NCBI GenBank assembly: GCA_012932295.1 | Contig: JAAONU010000001.1 | Location: 33,883,449 to 33,947,448 of the forward strand | Direction of reading: 5' to 3' | DNA: 64,000 nt | Origin: Cyclina sinensis | Lineage: Eukaryota > Mollusca > Bivalvia > Venerida > Veneridae | Notes under the pieces: generated by a model | The model's input: the letters and a program-made list of their open reading frames with translations, nothing else | The model's database searches: none | What the model was told of the DNA's origin: nothing | In this document: positions 24,645-36,300 of the stretch, in pieces | Layout of the letters: each line of letters starts with the position of its first letter | Position numbering within the stretch: the first letter of the stretch is position 1 | Translations under genes and position numbers: made by a program

Positions 24645-26177
24645 ATGATGTTTTTCAATTTTTTTATTCTGTTTTCTGTTGGAATGATTGTAGTAACAGG
24701 GCAGTTGACGAAAAGTTGCAGAAATGTGTAAGTTCAGACTTTTTATTACTTTATTCGAATTGTCTTTTATGAAAAAAAGCATAGGACGTAAATATTTTTT
24801 GTACCAAGCGTGATTCTAGTTTTAAAATTTTCAGCGTGTAACTGTTTTAGATGCCATTATTGGGCATATGTATTATTTTCACTTCGCTTGTGTCAAAAGT
24901 AGCCCAGAACTATCATGAATTTGAAATTAACAAAAATTAAATTCATTTTGTCAACAAGCTGCAGAGTACAAATATTATGTGTATATTATGACTTGAATGG
25001 GAAAACCTGTCGTCATTGATGCTTGGATAAATAATATAACTCACGTTGATTTATGTTTGGTCCGGGTCGGTATTTTACCTTATTTCCTCAATTTAAGGAC
25101 CGACTGTGAATGCGGACAACAGTGTGTTGATGTTATGGACTTGAGGCTATGTCACAGTAGCACTTGTATTTGTTTAGCAGGTAGGTATCTATCTCTTTCA
25201 CAGTAGGTCGCAATGCCGGAGCTTTAAACTAGTCCAACATGGAAATTAGCCACGTTCACCAAAGTCTTCGTCTAAAGTATATCGCAATCTGATCACCTCG
25301 GCCTTTATGCTATGCAAGTGTATTTTACGAACCATACGGAAATACCCGAAGTTTTACGATTGAAGTATATCGTTGATGTCATGAAATTCTACATCATGTG
25401 AAACACACGATGATAACCTCAGCAACGACTGTAGATTTGTTTGATGCGACAGCTGCTTAAATATGTAGTGTTTTCTGTCTGATACAAGTCTAATTACTTT
25501 TTGCTTCAATGTAAAAGTGCAATGGTCAAAAGTAAAATGATATTTTTTTTAAATGTAACAGATTTTGTAGTAACCTTAGATAACGAAAGAGTAAGCCGAC
25601 ATTTATTTCTTTTAGGTTGTGTCGTGGGAAAGATATTCATTCCACCAGGCGTAACCCGCCAAAGTACCTATTGTAACTGGTGCAGTTGTAGACCAAGTTC
25701 CCCGGATGGCATACCATTGGTAAACACGTTAATCACTGTTTGTTATATAGATCCGGTTGGTATATAGAGGATCAATTCTACAGCATACTATAGGCGATAT
25801 ACATCATTAATTTTGCTTTGATATTTACAAGTCATTCACCTACCCCTTAACCTAGAAAACATCTTCACTAGCAAACTAAACTTTATGGAGAATTTTCATC
25901 ACTTGGACTGAGTCTTTCTCACTTTCGGTTTCATTTTTTTAATATGTGGTTGCACTGAAAAGCACTTTTCTGTCCATTTTGTAAAACAGTCGGGATCACA
26001 GATAAATCTATTGAAGGTCATTTGCATTGCGATTTTAACATGATAACGTGTATATTTCAGTGCACGAGAAGAATGTGGTGTGGCATGCCGAACGATGTTC
26101 CCACCTATCAAAGAAATCCTGCGTGTGAGACACGTAATAATGATCAAGTGCAACAAATCATCTTCACAAACGTTTGA
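24645..26177 (+). CDS. Secreted cysteine-rich protein, four exons, 128 aa
   Basis: Exons 24645-24727, 25098-25180, 25616-25719 and 26061-26177 (TGA) have consensus GT-AG borders, and every junction keeps frame: phases 2, 1, 0, summing to 129 codons including stop. Exon 1 encodes a signal peptide (MMFFNFFILFSVGMIVVTG). The mature part has 14 cysteines: a first block TDCECGQQC with CHSSTCIC, then GCVVG, YCNWCSC and CTRRMWC. The order C-x17-CNxCxC-x10-CTx4C resembles pacifastin-type inhibitors and single von Willebrand C domains, whose CNxCxC and CT spacing is similar but not identical. It is presumably extracellular with many disulfides. Function unknown: inhibitor, immune or matrix peptide are all possible. 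A possible poly(A) signal is at 26422-26427. The four-way phase agreement makes a chance model unlikely. Confidence 0.75.
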
Positions 26178-26479
26178 AATTGTAACACAGATATTACAAA
26201 AACATGCTAAGGCTCCTGTGGCTTTTTAAGCAAATAACATGTGCTTTAGAGTTCATTTCATTTTAACACTAAAATTTAAAAGAAATCCTTAAGGATATGT
26301 TAGACAATTATCTGTTTCTGCTTGAAATCGTCCACGCATATGTGGTTGTATTTATGTCAAGTGTAATATTCAGTCTTATGCGACTCAAGATTTATTAACT
26401 CGAGTGCTGCCTGCAATATTTAATAAATAATAAAAATAATAATAAAGCTCGGTCTCAGAGAGTAAGTTTAGTTTATTTT

Positions 26480-26668
26480 AGACTCATTTATTTTATATCG
26501 ATTGCGATACAAGTTCTTACAACTTAGATTCATCACACTCGATGACTGCTTCCTGGGTTCCAAACCAGTATTCGCGCAGCGTGAGAGAATCTCGCCTCTG
26601 ACGGGATTCGAACCCGCGACCTCCGGATCCGGAGTCCTGCGCTCTACCCCTAGACCACGGTGCCTCCT
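26480..26668 (-). mobile_element. tRNA(Arg)-derived SINE copy
   Basis: The minus strand reads a well-kept tRNA-like head: gtggtctaggggtagagcgc, an anticodon-like loop CTCCGGA, and a perfect B box ggttcgaatcc. It continues into the body with caggaagcagtcatcgagtg and ends near ttgtatcgcaatcgat. The acceptor stem does not close, so it is a SINE and not a functional tRNA gene. Confidence 0.75.
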
Positions 26669-27580
26669 CGACATGTGTCATGGGTCAACTTCCTGTTGAA
26701 ATTTCAACATTTATACAATGCCAGGTAAAATGTACACATAAAATACAAACTTAGAAGTGCTTTTTTTTTTAAATCTTTACTCAATATACTTCCACCAGTT
26801 CAATACCCGGAGTTAAATGAGACACTTGCATGCCGTCGATTTCTTCTAAGTTATATTTATTACATTAATATGTTTATGACTCGGGCACTGGAGTGAAAAA
26901 TGTACTGTTGATGGGTAAACAACCTTTTTTTCACTGTATCTGAATGTTTCAGGATTTCGGGAATATGACCCGTACCTTAAATATTATACACAATCTTAAT
27001 GAATATGACAATCTTTATAATACCTTCAAAACACCTAAAACAAAGTTTATCATTTATAGAGAAAGAAATTGCACATATTTAACATGTTCTTCATTACTTA
27101 ATATCATATATAAACGAAGCCGTTGGAAGTTCTGAAGTTCTTGTGTTGACTGGTACAAATATATCTCATGTACACGAAACAAATCGCTTTGAAAATATAA
27201 AAGTAATCATGCACAGGCCACATACTGCCTGCTTAATAGCGTGTCTATAAAAAGTAGACAATCATGACACATTGTGCCCAAATCTGTACCTGGAATGCGG
27301 TGGAATAATGCTGTTTTCTGGTGGAATCAATGAAAGGTGTAAGAAAATTTGATCAAAGTCTGTCGGCTTTTAGGAGGGTAAGGTTAATGCCGACATTATT
27401 TTGCTATGATCATTTTTATCCGCCTTGTCTTAGAATCAAGGAAGTGTTCAGGTGATGTCAGCTGAAAGAATTATAACATGTAACATTTACACAGAACTGG
27501 TAGTGATATTCACTCATTTATTTGTTGGTTTGTATTCGTTCGTTCATTTGTCCGATCATTCATCGTACCTACTTTAGAGC
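26669..27580. other. Intergenic, no feature recognised
   Basis: No supported gene or repeat. The ORF at 26944-27135 has no recognisable features. Confidence 0.45.
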
Positions 27581-28230
27581 AGACATTGGCATGCATGAAA
27601 AACGTGCCACGCACATCTAAACATATCAATATTGGTGGTACTGCACACCAAGTTTCAAATCGATAGTGCTAGATTGCGTCAACAAATTTTGCTATGACTG
27701 ACGTAAAATTCGCAGTTGGCATTGGCGCATATGAAAAATGCGGTTTGGTTTTATTTGGGTTTAATGCCAGTTTAACAGCTAAGGTCATATCCCGGCGGTC
27801 TGTCCACCTAACCAGTGTTACTGGGTATCCAACAAGTTTACTAACCAATTTCTCCGCAAGTGACTGTCTACTTCCTCACTTGCTCCAGAGGTGAGGGACA
27901 AATGACTGATAGATCAATTATCATGAAGAAATTTTGCCGGCCCTGATGGGGATTGAACCTGGATTGTCAAGATTGACGATCTGGTGCTCTACTGATTGAG
28001 CTAGCCGTGCTGGCTGAAGAATGCGTCACGCACATCTACACTTCCTGGTGAACATGCACTCAAAGTTTCATACTGAGTGTCATAGAAATGTGGAAGAAGT
28101 TTGTGTCACAAAATTTCTGCAACGGACTGACTGACTGTAAAACGATTCCTACATAACCTTGCAAAGAAAGTTTGGCGGGGGTATAATTTCTAGTCCAAAT
28201 GACAACAATACACAAGGGGATACACTAGAC
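27581..28230. repeat. Old repeat split by a SINE
   Basis: The phrase acgtgccacgcacatcta (about 27601-27618) recurs as atgcgtcacgcacatctaca (about 28021-28040), each followed by a caagtttcaaa/caaagtttcata block. Two diverged units of one tandem repeat therefore lie either side of the SINE at 27746-28015. Confidence 0.5.
27746..28015 (-). mobile_element. tRNA-derived SINE with probable target-site duplication
   Basis: The minus strand starts gcacggctagctcaatcagt, followed by aggttcaatccccatcaggg, a tRNA-like head with A and B boxes, then a body of about 190 bp ending in an AT-rich tail. Similar 10-11 bp flanks (tgaaaaatgcg; tgaagaatgcg) look like a target-site duplication. Confidence 0.7.
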
Positions 28231-29274
28231 CCTTTATTTGACTGTTATCCAACTTAATGATTGTGAAAACATGTGGTAATAAAACACAAATGATGATCTA
28301 CTCTAAGGATTTCTACTTTTTGACAATATATTTGATCTTAGATCATCTTCAATACTCCTTAACATCAAAAAAAACTAAAGTACCACAATGGTCCTATATT
28401 CCTCACCTGAGTATTGCTGCTCTATGCAGCAAGGCCAAAGGATATTCTACTTACATACAACAAAGTCAGGCATCCAAAATAATGTTCAATAAGTTCTATT
28501 TAGACAAGATTTTTATAGTTTCTTTTTTTTTAAATATTTACTAGCCAAGAACAATTTGAATAATTTATTTTGAAGGAGTGTCACAAAAGGATCATTTGCA
28601 TAAAGTTTTGTCAAATTTGGTCTGTTGGGTTATGGGGAGAAGTTATCAAAAGGAAAACATGTTATTGACAGACAATGGACACCAGGGTAATACTAAAGCT
28701 CACCTTGTGAACATTGTGTTCAAAGAAACTAACAAAAGCATAAAAACTGAAAAAAAGATCTATCACATTTCCAATCACAATAAGATCTTTAAAATATTTT
28801 CAAAATGAACTAAAATAGTATAAAGTTAATATAACATTTCATACATTGTATATACATGAGGTAATATGAAAATACTAATTTGTTCATAATATGCTTCATT
28901 TTTAGTATTAATTTAAAAGAATAAAAAAAATAATTATCATAATAATATAAAATTTTCAGATTCAGCTGTGATACATAAATCACTTTAATTTATTCAACTG
29001 TATTAAATCTTGTTATGGTCTCATAATGGAACTGTGAAAATGCTTAAATGTTCCTTCAGTATATCATTGTGAGACAAAAGTCAATCAAAATGAAGATCTG
29101 CTTGACAAGATGTCACACAGTTCAGAAAGACTACCAAATTCCTTTAAAGTGACTGACTCACAAAATTTTGCTGAAATTTTATATTCTTTCAAATTTGAGA
29201 GGATTTAATATACTATGAAAAAAATATAATATTATGCTTCTATACACCATGAAAAATGAAAAAAAGAAGTATTG
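28231..29274. other. Intergenic, no gene seen
   Basis: AT-rich sequence. ORFs 28257-28544 and 28578-28808 have no recognised homology or splice support. Confidence 0.45.
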
Positions 29275-29352
29275 ACTTAACAAGGATTCGAACCCACGAC
29301 CTTTCGGTCAGTAAAATATACAGCGATGACTTAACTGAGCCACGGCATCTAG
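29275..29352 (-). mobile_element. tRNA-like SINE head
   Basis: On the minus strand, gatgccgtggctcagttaag, a possible anticodon region, and a perfect B box ggttcgaatcc. Stem pairing is poor, which argues against a functional tRNA. The SINE body is not clearly delimited. Confidence 0.5.
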
Positions 29353-30312
29353 TTATTAGACTGCCTCATTATAACTAAAGTATCTACCCCGTGACTAATG
29401 GGGTAAATTTTTTACTGATAAAAGTGTGTAAAACTTTATATTTTGATGTTTTTCTGTAACAAAAACTGAGTCAGTAACTTAGTTTAAATATGTTCTTCAC
29501 GATTACAGCAAGAATTTCAAGATGTATAAACGTTTTTTTTTTATCATTGTCTGTGAGTCAGTCGCTTTAAAAAAAGTTAAATCAAACAATATTTCAGGAA
29601 TGGCAATAAATGTAAAGAGACAGTTTCCAGTAAAATGAACCAACCATCTTGAAGTTGAATTTTAATTGATATTATCAATCATTTGAAGAGCACGTACTTC
29701 AGACATTTTTTTTTCAAAATTACTTTTTGCAGTTTCACTGCCTGTGTAGGTTGACAAAGGTTGTACATATACTACAATGCTTATGACCAGGTTAAAGATC
29801 ATTCAATGGTGAATTGCAAAAAGGAAGGCAATGAATAATTATTTAGTTATTTCATCATAAATTATTAACTGGGCAATAAAAAGTTATTTGATTATTGTGA
29901 GGCACTCATTACTGGGCACTTTACATTCCAGAATAAAAAGTTACTTTTCTCTATAATAATATAACAGCCAACATTAATTACAGACATGATGGGCTATTAT
30001 ATTGAGTGATGGAAAAATGGAAGTACTGACAAAACTGTAACTACTAGTTAAGGATGTCCCATCATTTACTGTACACAAATAAAGCAGAATTATTATGAGA
30101 CAGGAGATTTGTTTGCAAACAGAAGTTCTCAGGGTGCAACTTATTTAACAAGCCAAGCTTACCTCGGTTATCTAGGCAATCCTCTATTCAAAATATCTTT
30201 CTTTTTTTAAGATGTTTCATGTAATTCAAATATGCGAAATATATAATCTGATGCAATAAGTACCAAACCTTAAATATAAGCAAGCAGTTAATTATGCTGT
30301 TAATAATGTCTG
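29353..30312. other. Downstream flank of PGS1
   Basis: No gene seen. The PGS1 3' untranslated region should begin just below 30313, but I could not settle its poly(A) signal. Confidence 0.4.
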
Positions 30313-33300
30313 TCAAAAAAAGTTCTTGATTATCCTGGTAACCAGTCGTACCCACAGTGGAATGTACCTCTCTGGTCGCTGAAATGTTTTCTCTGTAACC
30401 TTTGATGATGTGTGATAAAGCTGTTCATGTTCCTGAAATGTAAAGCAGAAATATAAACATTAACGTTTATAAAGTTTACACAAATACATGTAAATAAAGC
30501 AATTATTCTGTGTTGCCATGTTGTGTTTCATTTTTTTTCCCCAAAATATATGAAAATGACATTTCAAGTCACTGATGAGGCAGACACTTTTTCATTTTTT
30601 TATAGAGTTATGACATTGTAACTGAAGTTTTAAACAAAAACATTTATCCCTGAGAAAACAATAACAGTATAGTTATTATGGTCTTCCTTATCTCAGCCTA
30701 AACACCTCAGAGACTCTCCATTGGCAGCAAGTATTCAACCTTAAAAGAGCTTAATAAAAAGTTACTCAAGGCTAAGGTTGGAAAAATTTTGGTATGAAAT
30801 GCTTGTTTACTGTAATATGTCGGCCACAGAAATCATGCAAAGTTTTCTAGACAAGCCCCCATAGCTAAATTGGTGGTGCATTAATGTACTCTAGGTACAA
30901 GTTTTGAATGCAAGCTGTCCCATGAACTGTGTTCTTTAATGAAGATATTTGAAACTTTTTATTGTGTCTCAACTTGTTTTAACTTTTATTTCACATTACA
31001 CAAAAACCATTTAAAATCATATAAACTTGTGTCTGCTAAAAGCCATCATACCTGTTTAAGCTGTTTCTGTAACGAGGTATTTGTTGTTACTACAGCAACT
31101 TGACATTCTAAATCCCTGTATACAGACCTGTAACCTAGAATTCAGAAATCAAACTTTAGTTTGTACCATAGAAATTTCTAAAATCATCTCAACAGAATGC
31201 AAGTCCCACTTTATGAAAAAAAGTTCAAAAAGGGATAAGATATTAAGAAAAATATAAAAAAAAGCTGTAATATCAGAAATATTTATTTATAACTAAAGAT
31301 CTGACCATAGGACACAGAGGGCCCCCACATTCCACTGTATTGTCACAAAAAATCCTGTACAATAACAGGTGCATATAAAGTCTAAAAATCCTGTTTTTAG
31401 CTTTATCAGGGGCCATAACTATGCCGATCTCTAATAAATTTGCATCAATTACCAAGGTGCGTAACTTCACATGCTGACAACTTTTCTTAGAAAATTTCAT
31501 GGCTCTAGCAGTTATATGTATGGAGTTACATGGGACACACCTCTAAAAATGTTATTTTTTGCTTAATCAGGGAGCACAACTCTGCCAATCTCCAATAAAT
31601 TTGCATCAAAATACCAATGTGCATAAGTTAACATACTGTTAACTATTCTTCGAAAGTGTCATGGCTCTAGCAGTTATACATTTGCAGTTATATACAAGTC
31701 TAAAAATGCTATAGTTTCCTTAATAAGGGGGCATAACTCTGCTAATCTCTAATAAATTTGCGTCAAAATACCCAGGTGCGTAATTTCATATGGTGACAAG
31801 TATTTTTAGAAAGTTTCATGGCTCTAGGAGTTATATGTTTGGAGTTACACACGACATAAACTGGTCTACATAAGGACAGCGTGAAAGCCTGACAGCCAGA
31901 AGGATGGACAAGGACAAATCTACATTGTATATACTTATTTCTCCATCACTTGCACAGTTGTTATTAAATATACCAATTAAGGGCTTGGCTCAAAACTGGA
32001 CACAAAAGTACCTGTACCGTTAAACTGGACTTGGTTCAGTATTGAATAAACTCTTTGTTATACACATGTACTAACCAAAGTTAGGTGATCCTATCAACGT
32101 GAGAACAGGTAAACTACACTCTGGTATGTAGTACCACAGGCCTTTCACATGGAATGTCCAGTGGGGCTTGTAATATTCATATAAAGAGATACGACTGTCC
32201 TGGCATTGTTTACATGTCTCGTCAAAGAATTGTTTGGCTATACGTGTATATGCATCAGGTACAAACCCCGAAATCCCTGACGATCCAAAGAAACCATTTG
32301 TCTGTAGAAATAGAGAAAATACTGTTATTATATTTAGTAGCAGACTGTCATGTGACTAGAAATTTCATTCCAACTGCTCAACTTTCTGATAAAACACAAA
32401 AACAGATGTATGTCATTCTGTGTCTTTTTCTGTTAAAACTGTTCAACTGTTGAGAATTCAACTGTTAAATGTATGACTTTGGACTCAACATTTCATCTTT
32501 AAAGTCATGAAAGCAATCCATATAACACTTGGCTGTGCAAGGCAAAAAAATAACAACTGTCTTCAGTAGACTGAAGCTTAGAAGTAGAAGATTAACAACT
32601 AAATTTCAACACTTAATAATTATACTTTGGTTAAATGGAAATCAAAAACTTGATAAACCCAGTATATTTATACACTGAGCATGTCAATATGTACGATAAT
32701 GTATTGGTGTGATATGTCAAATGGGAAATGATTTTTTTTTTTTTTTGCTTTTGTACTTTATCAGAGTTGTAATGTTGGAAGAAGATAGATCCCAAAAGTC
32801 TATTCAACCATTTCAGGGGACAAAAAAGGGGTTACTGGTAAAAAAAAGTATTTCTATATATCAAGTGCCTTACATAAGTCCATTGTATATCACCTATGTA
32901 AGGCAGTCATTTACTTAACAACATTTACATTTACTTGAAACAACAAGAGAAGTGGAATTATTGTTTCTTTATAAGAAACTGCCAACTTTGGCAAGTTATA
33001 TAGAACTAACAACAATAAAATTAGCAAGAGGTAAAAGCAGGTCTACTGAAAATCAAAGGTGATCCATTTGTGGTGATTGGAAACCGAAGTGAATGAATTA
33101 TAACATTTTATTATAACAAAATATTGGTGAACTATCCCCTTTCTCAACATTTTCTTTTCTCAAATGAAAATTCTTACCTCTGGCGATGCTGTAAGAATAT
33201 CAAACACAGCACTTGACTTGTTAATTACAAAATTCACATAGCGACTAGTCAAATTGAAGTATCCTGAAGCTAACAATATCCTATCACAGAATTCTGAGTT

Positions 33301-36300
33301 TGTAAACAATCTCTCTGTCACTTTCTCATCATCCCTTATTCTGAATGGGCCCATCTGTATTAATGGATAGAGCCATGTGTCGACACTACTGTCTTCTGAG
33401 CTGATCTGGGTAGAACACTGTGACTGTTTCCACAATCTGTTCAGTTTTGTCATTGTCTCTTCAGCATAATCTTTGAACACTTTTACTGTTTCTGATCCTA
33501 TTGTAAATAAAAACATTAACTTTATTTGAATACATTTAAGGTTCTATGTGTCAGCTGTATGTAAACATTTGGGCCTCTACTTATCCTGTTTCCAGTAATA
33601 CAGAAGCATTTAGTTCATTTGAACTTATTTCTAGGAGTCCTTCTACTGGATTGTTTGTACAATTTTCATAAAACTTGGACATATCTATATATTATATTTA
33701 GTGCATCTGCTGTAAAAAATTTTCTTTTTACTGTGCCGGTTTGGAGCTGAAGGTTCTATCTAATGACCCTTGCCCTTAATGACTTCTTAATTTGAACTTC
33801 AGTATAACATAACGAATCTGAAGCATATCCTTCGAAATTTAATTCAAACCAAGGGCTGTTCAGGTAGTTTTGAGACACGTGCAATTTATTGATTCAAATT
33901 TCAGTTTTATAGTTGATTCTGCATCCACATGAAGTTTGATACATAAAAAGTATGAAAAATACTGAGGTCACAAAATCACCTATGGAAAGAAAGGAACTTT
34001 TGGAAAATGCAGGGCATAGACAAAATGTAAGCAGAGCACTTGTGTACCATTGGCATAAGGAGTTTCATGTGGGGCGGACTTCTTCCACAGATAAAGAGAA
34101 CAGCAGCCAGCTAGTTCAGAAGACATGCATTATATATGATGGGCGTTATTTCGAGAAACAGTGACACTGAAATGTTGAACGTCAAATCTTATGTTATATA
34201 CTCAAGGGATAAAGAAATGCTGGGTGACATTATTTGCAATATCTTGCAAACGTGTTGTTCAAAAACAATGAAAATTGGTCAAGCAACTCTAGGTAACAGT
34301 AAGTCCACATGGTCCTGTATGGAATGTCGCATAACGGGACTGCATAACGATGTCTCCGGGGGAAAGCATGAAACTGGAAAAACTTGTGCACAGCAGTGTT
34401 GTGACATTGAGTTACACAGCTCGTCATACCACTAGGCAGTCTTCACAGAGACACATCATTTTCTGATATTTTGATTATTTTTGATAGAATTAAACAATGG
34501 CACGCCTGACTGAAGTTCAGAGGGGTCAGGCCTTTCCAATGATTATCGAAGGTCAAAGGCAAATACAGGCTTCCAGACATTTCGGTGTCCATGTTTGCAC
34601 TATGGAACGTCTTGTTAGACGTCTAAGGGAAACTGGGCGGATCGCTGACAGACCTAGGCCTGGGCATCCCCACATGATGTCACGTCAGGACAGGTTTATT
34701 CGCCTTGTGCATTTGCGAAATCATCACCTTACTGCCACTGACTCTGGCCTTTATATCATAGGTATTCATAACCATCGTATCCATGCTAAAACTATAAGGA
34801 AACCCTTGCTGGAAGTTGGTCTGTGGGCACATCACCTGTACATAGGTCTGCCTAATAAAGCTGCTCGTTGCCAGCATCGTATCGACTGCTGCACTGTAGA
34901 GAGGGATAGGTTTGGGGGTGGATCAGTTATGGTTTGGGGAGGAATCTCACATGGGGTTAAATCACCACTGGTTGTGGTAGCAGGTAATTTAACTGCAGAA
35001 AGGTATAGAGATGAGATCCTCTGACCCCATGTTGTCCCATCATTGCTGCAAAACAACCTCACATTCCAGCAGGATAATGCTCGACCCCATGTAGTAGGGA
35101 TCTGTCACAATTTTCTCACTAACAACAATATCCACTCACTGGATTGGCCGCCATACAGCCCCGACCTATCCCCTATTGAGCATTCGTTGGACCAACTGGA
35201 CAGACAGGTTCGACGATTCCAGCCTCCCCCTGTTACTCTGGGCCAATTGAGTGCAGCCCTCTTGGAAGAGTGGGCCAACATCCCAATGAAGAGGATAAAC
35301 TCACTCATGAACTCCATGCCTAGGAGAATCGGGCTTTGGAGAGAGCGAATGGGGGACATACCCAGTATTGACTAACCAGTTCCCACAATCAGTCCATTTC
35401 GATTTCAGATTACAGAGGTCTCTTTCAATTCCCTTCAATTACTCCTAAATCACTAACCAGATACAAATGATTGATTTTGCATTTTAGTTCTGTATGGATT
35501 TATCTTCATTTTTACTTAAAAATATTGAACATTATCCTCGACGTCTTACCTATAATCATCTTTATAGTTTACCCTGCGTTTCTTTATCCCTTGAGTATAT
35601 TATAGTGCTATGTGTTACCTATATGTTAATTGTTATGTATGCATGATATTTTCAAACATGAAAATGATGTGTAATTTGTCTTAAATTTTGCATAGGAGAT
35701 AATCACAAGTTATACTTAAATTTTGTTTCAATATTCCCACTTAAACTACCTTAATAAAGGCTGTCTCAAAAATTTTCCAAACGTCCCCTGTATTAACTGT
35801 TAAATCAAAACTGTGCCAATATATTCTTTTACTGTACCTACCGTCATATGGGTGGGGTGCTTCACTAGGATACACTGTGGTATTATTGCACTGTAGATGG
35901 AAGGAGAATCTAGACACGGCACAAATGAGATCACAGAGGTAGTTGGACATTTCTGGACAGGATCGAAACTGGATGTATCTGTCCTGACGATTTGTGAAGT
36001 AAGAATCACTCAAATTGGCACTGAAAAAAAATAATATTGTTCTAGTGACCACTTCAGTATACTTGCCTTTTATGCACATTCTAAACAATTTCTCCAAGGT
36101 CATCTGGTAACAAGTACCAGTACAGAAATAAAAGTTTATGATAACTAGGCTATGCCAAGTTAAGTTCATTATTTATAAACACTATCATTTTATCTATTAC
36201 TTAAACCATCTCATACAATCCAGAAAAAAATGTCTGCCATGAAAGTCTTATTATTTCACTTTTATATAACATAAGTAATATCACTTCATCTTTCACCAGC

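Noticed and set aside
26595..26668. Functional tRNA-Arg gene
   Set aside because: The B box and anticodon loop look good, but the acceptor stem does not pair and the same body follows a decayed head at 23.7 kb, so it is a SINE.
34136..34435. 99-residue ORF across the left end of the Tc1-like element
   Set aside because: It spans the TIR boundary and resembles no transposase; the real frame starts at 34497.
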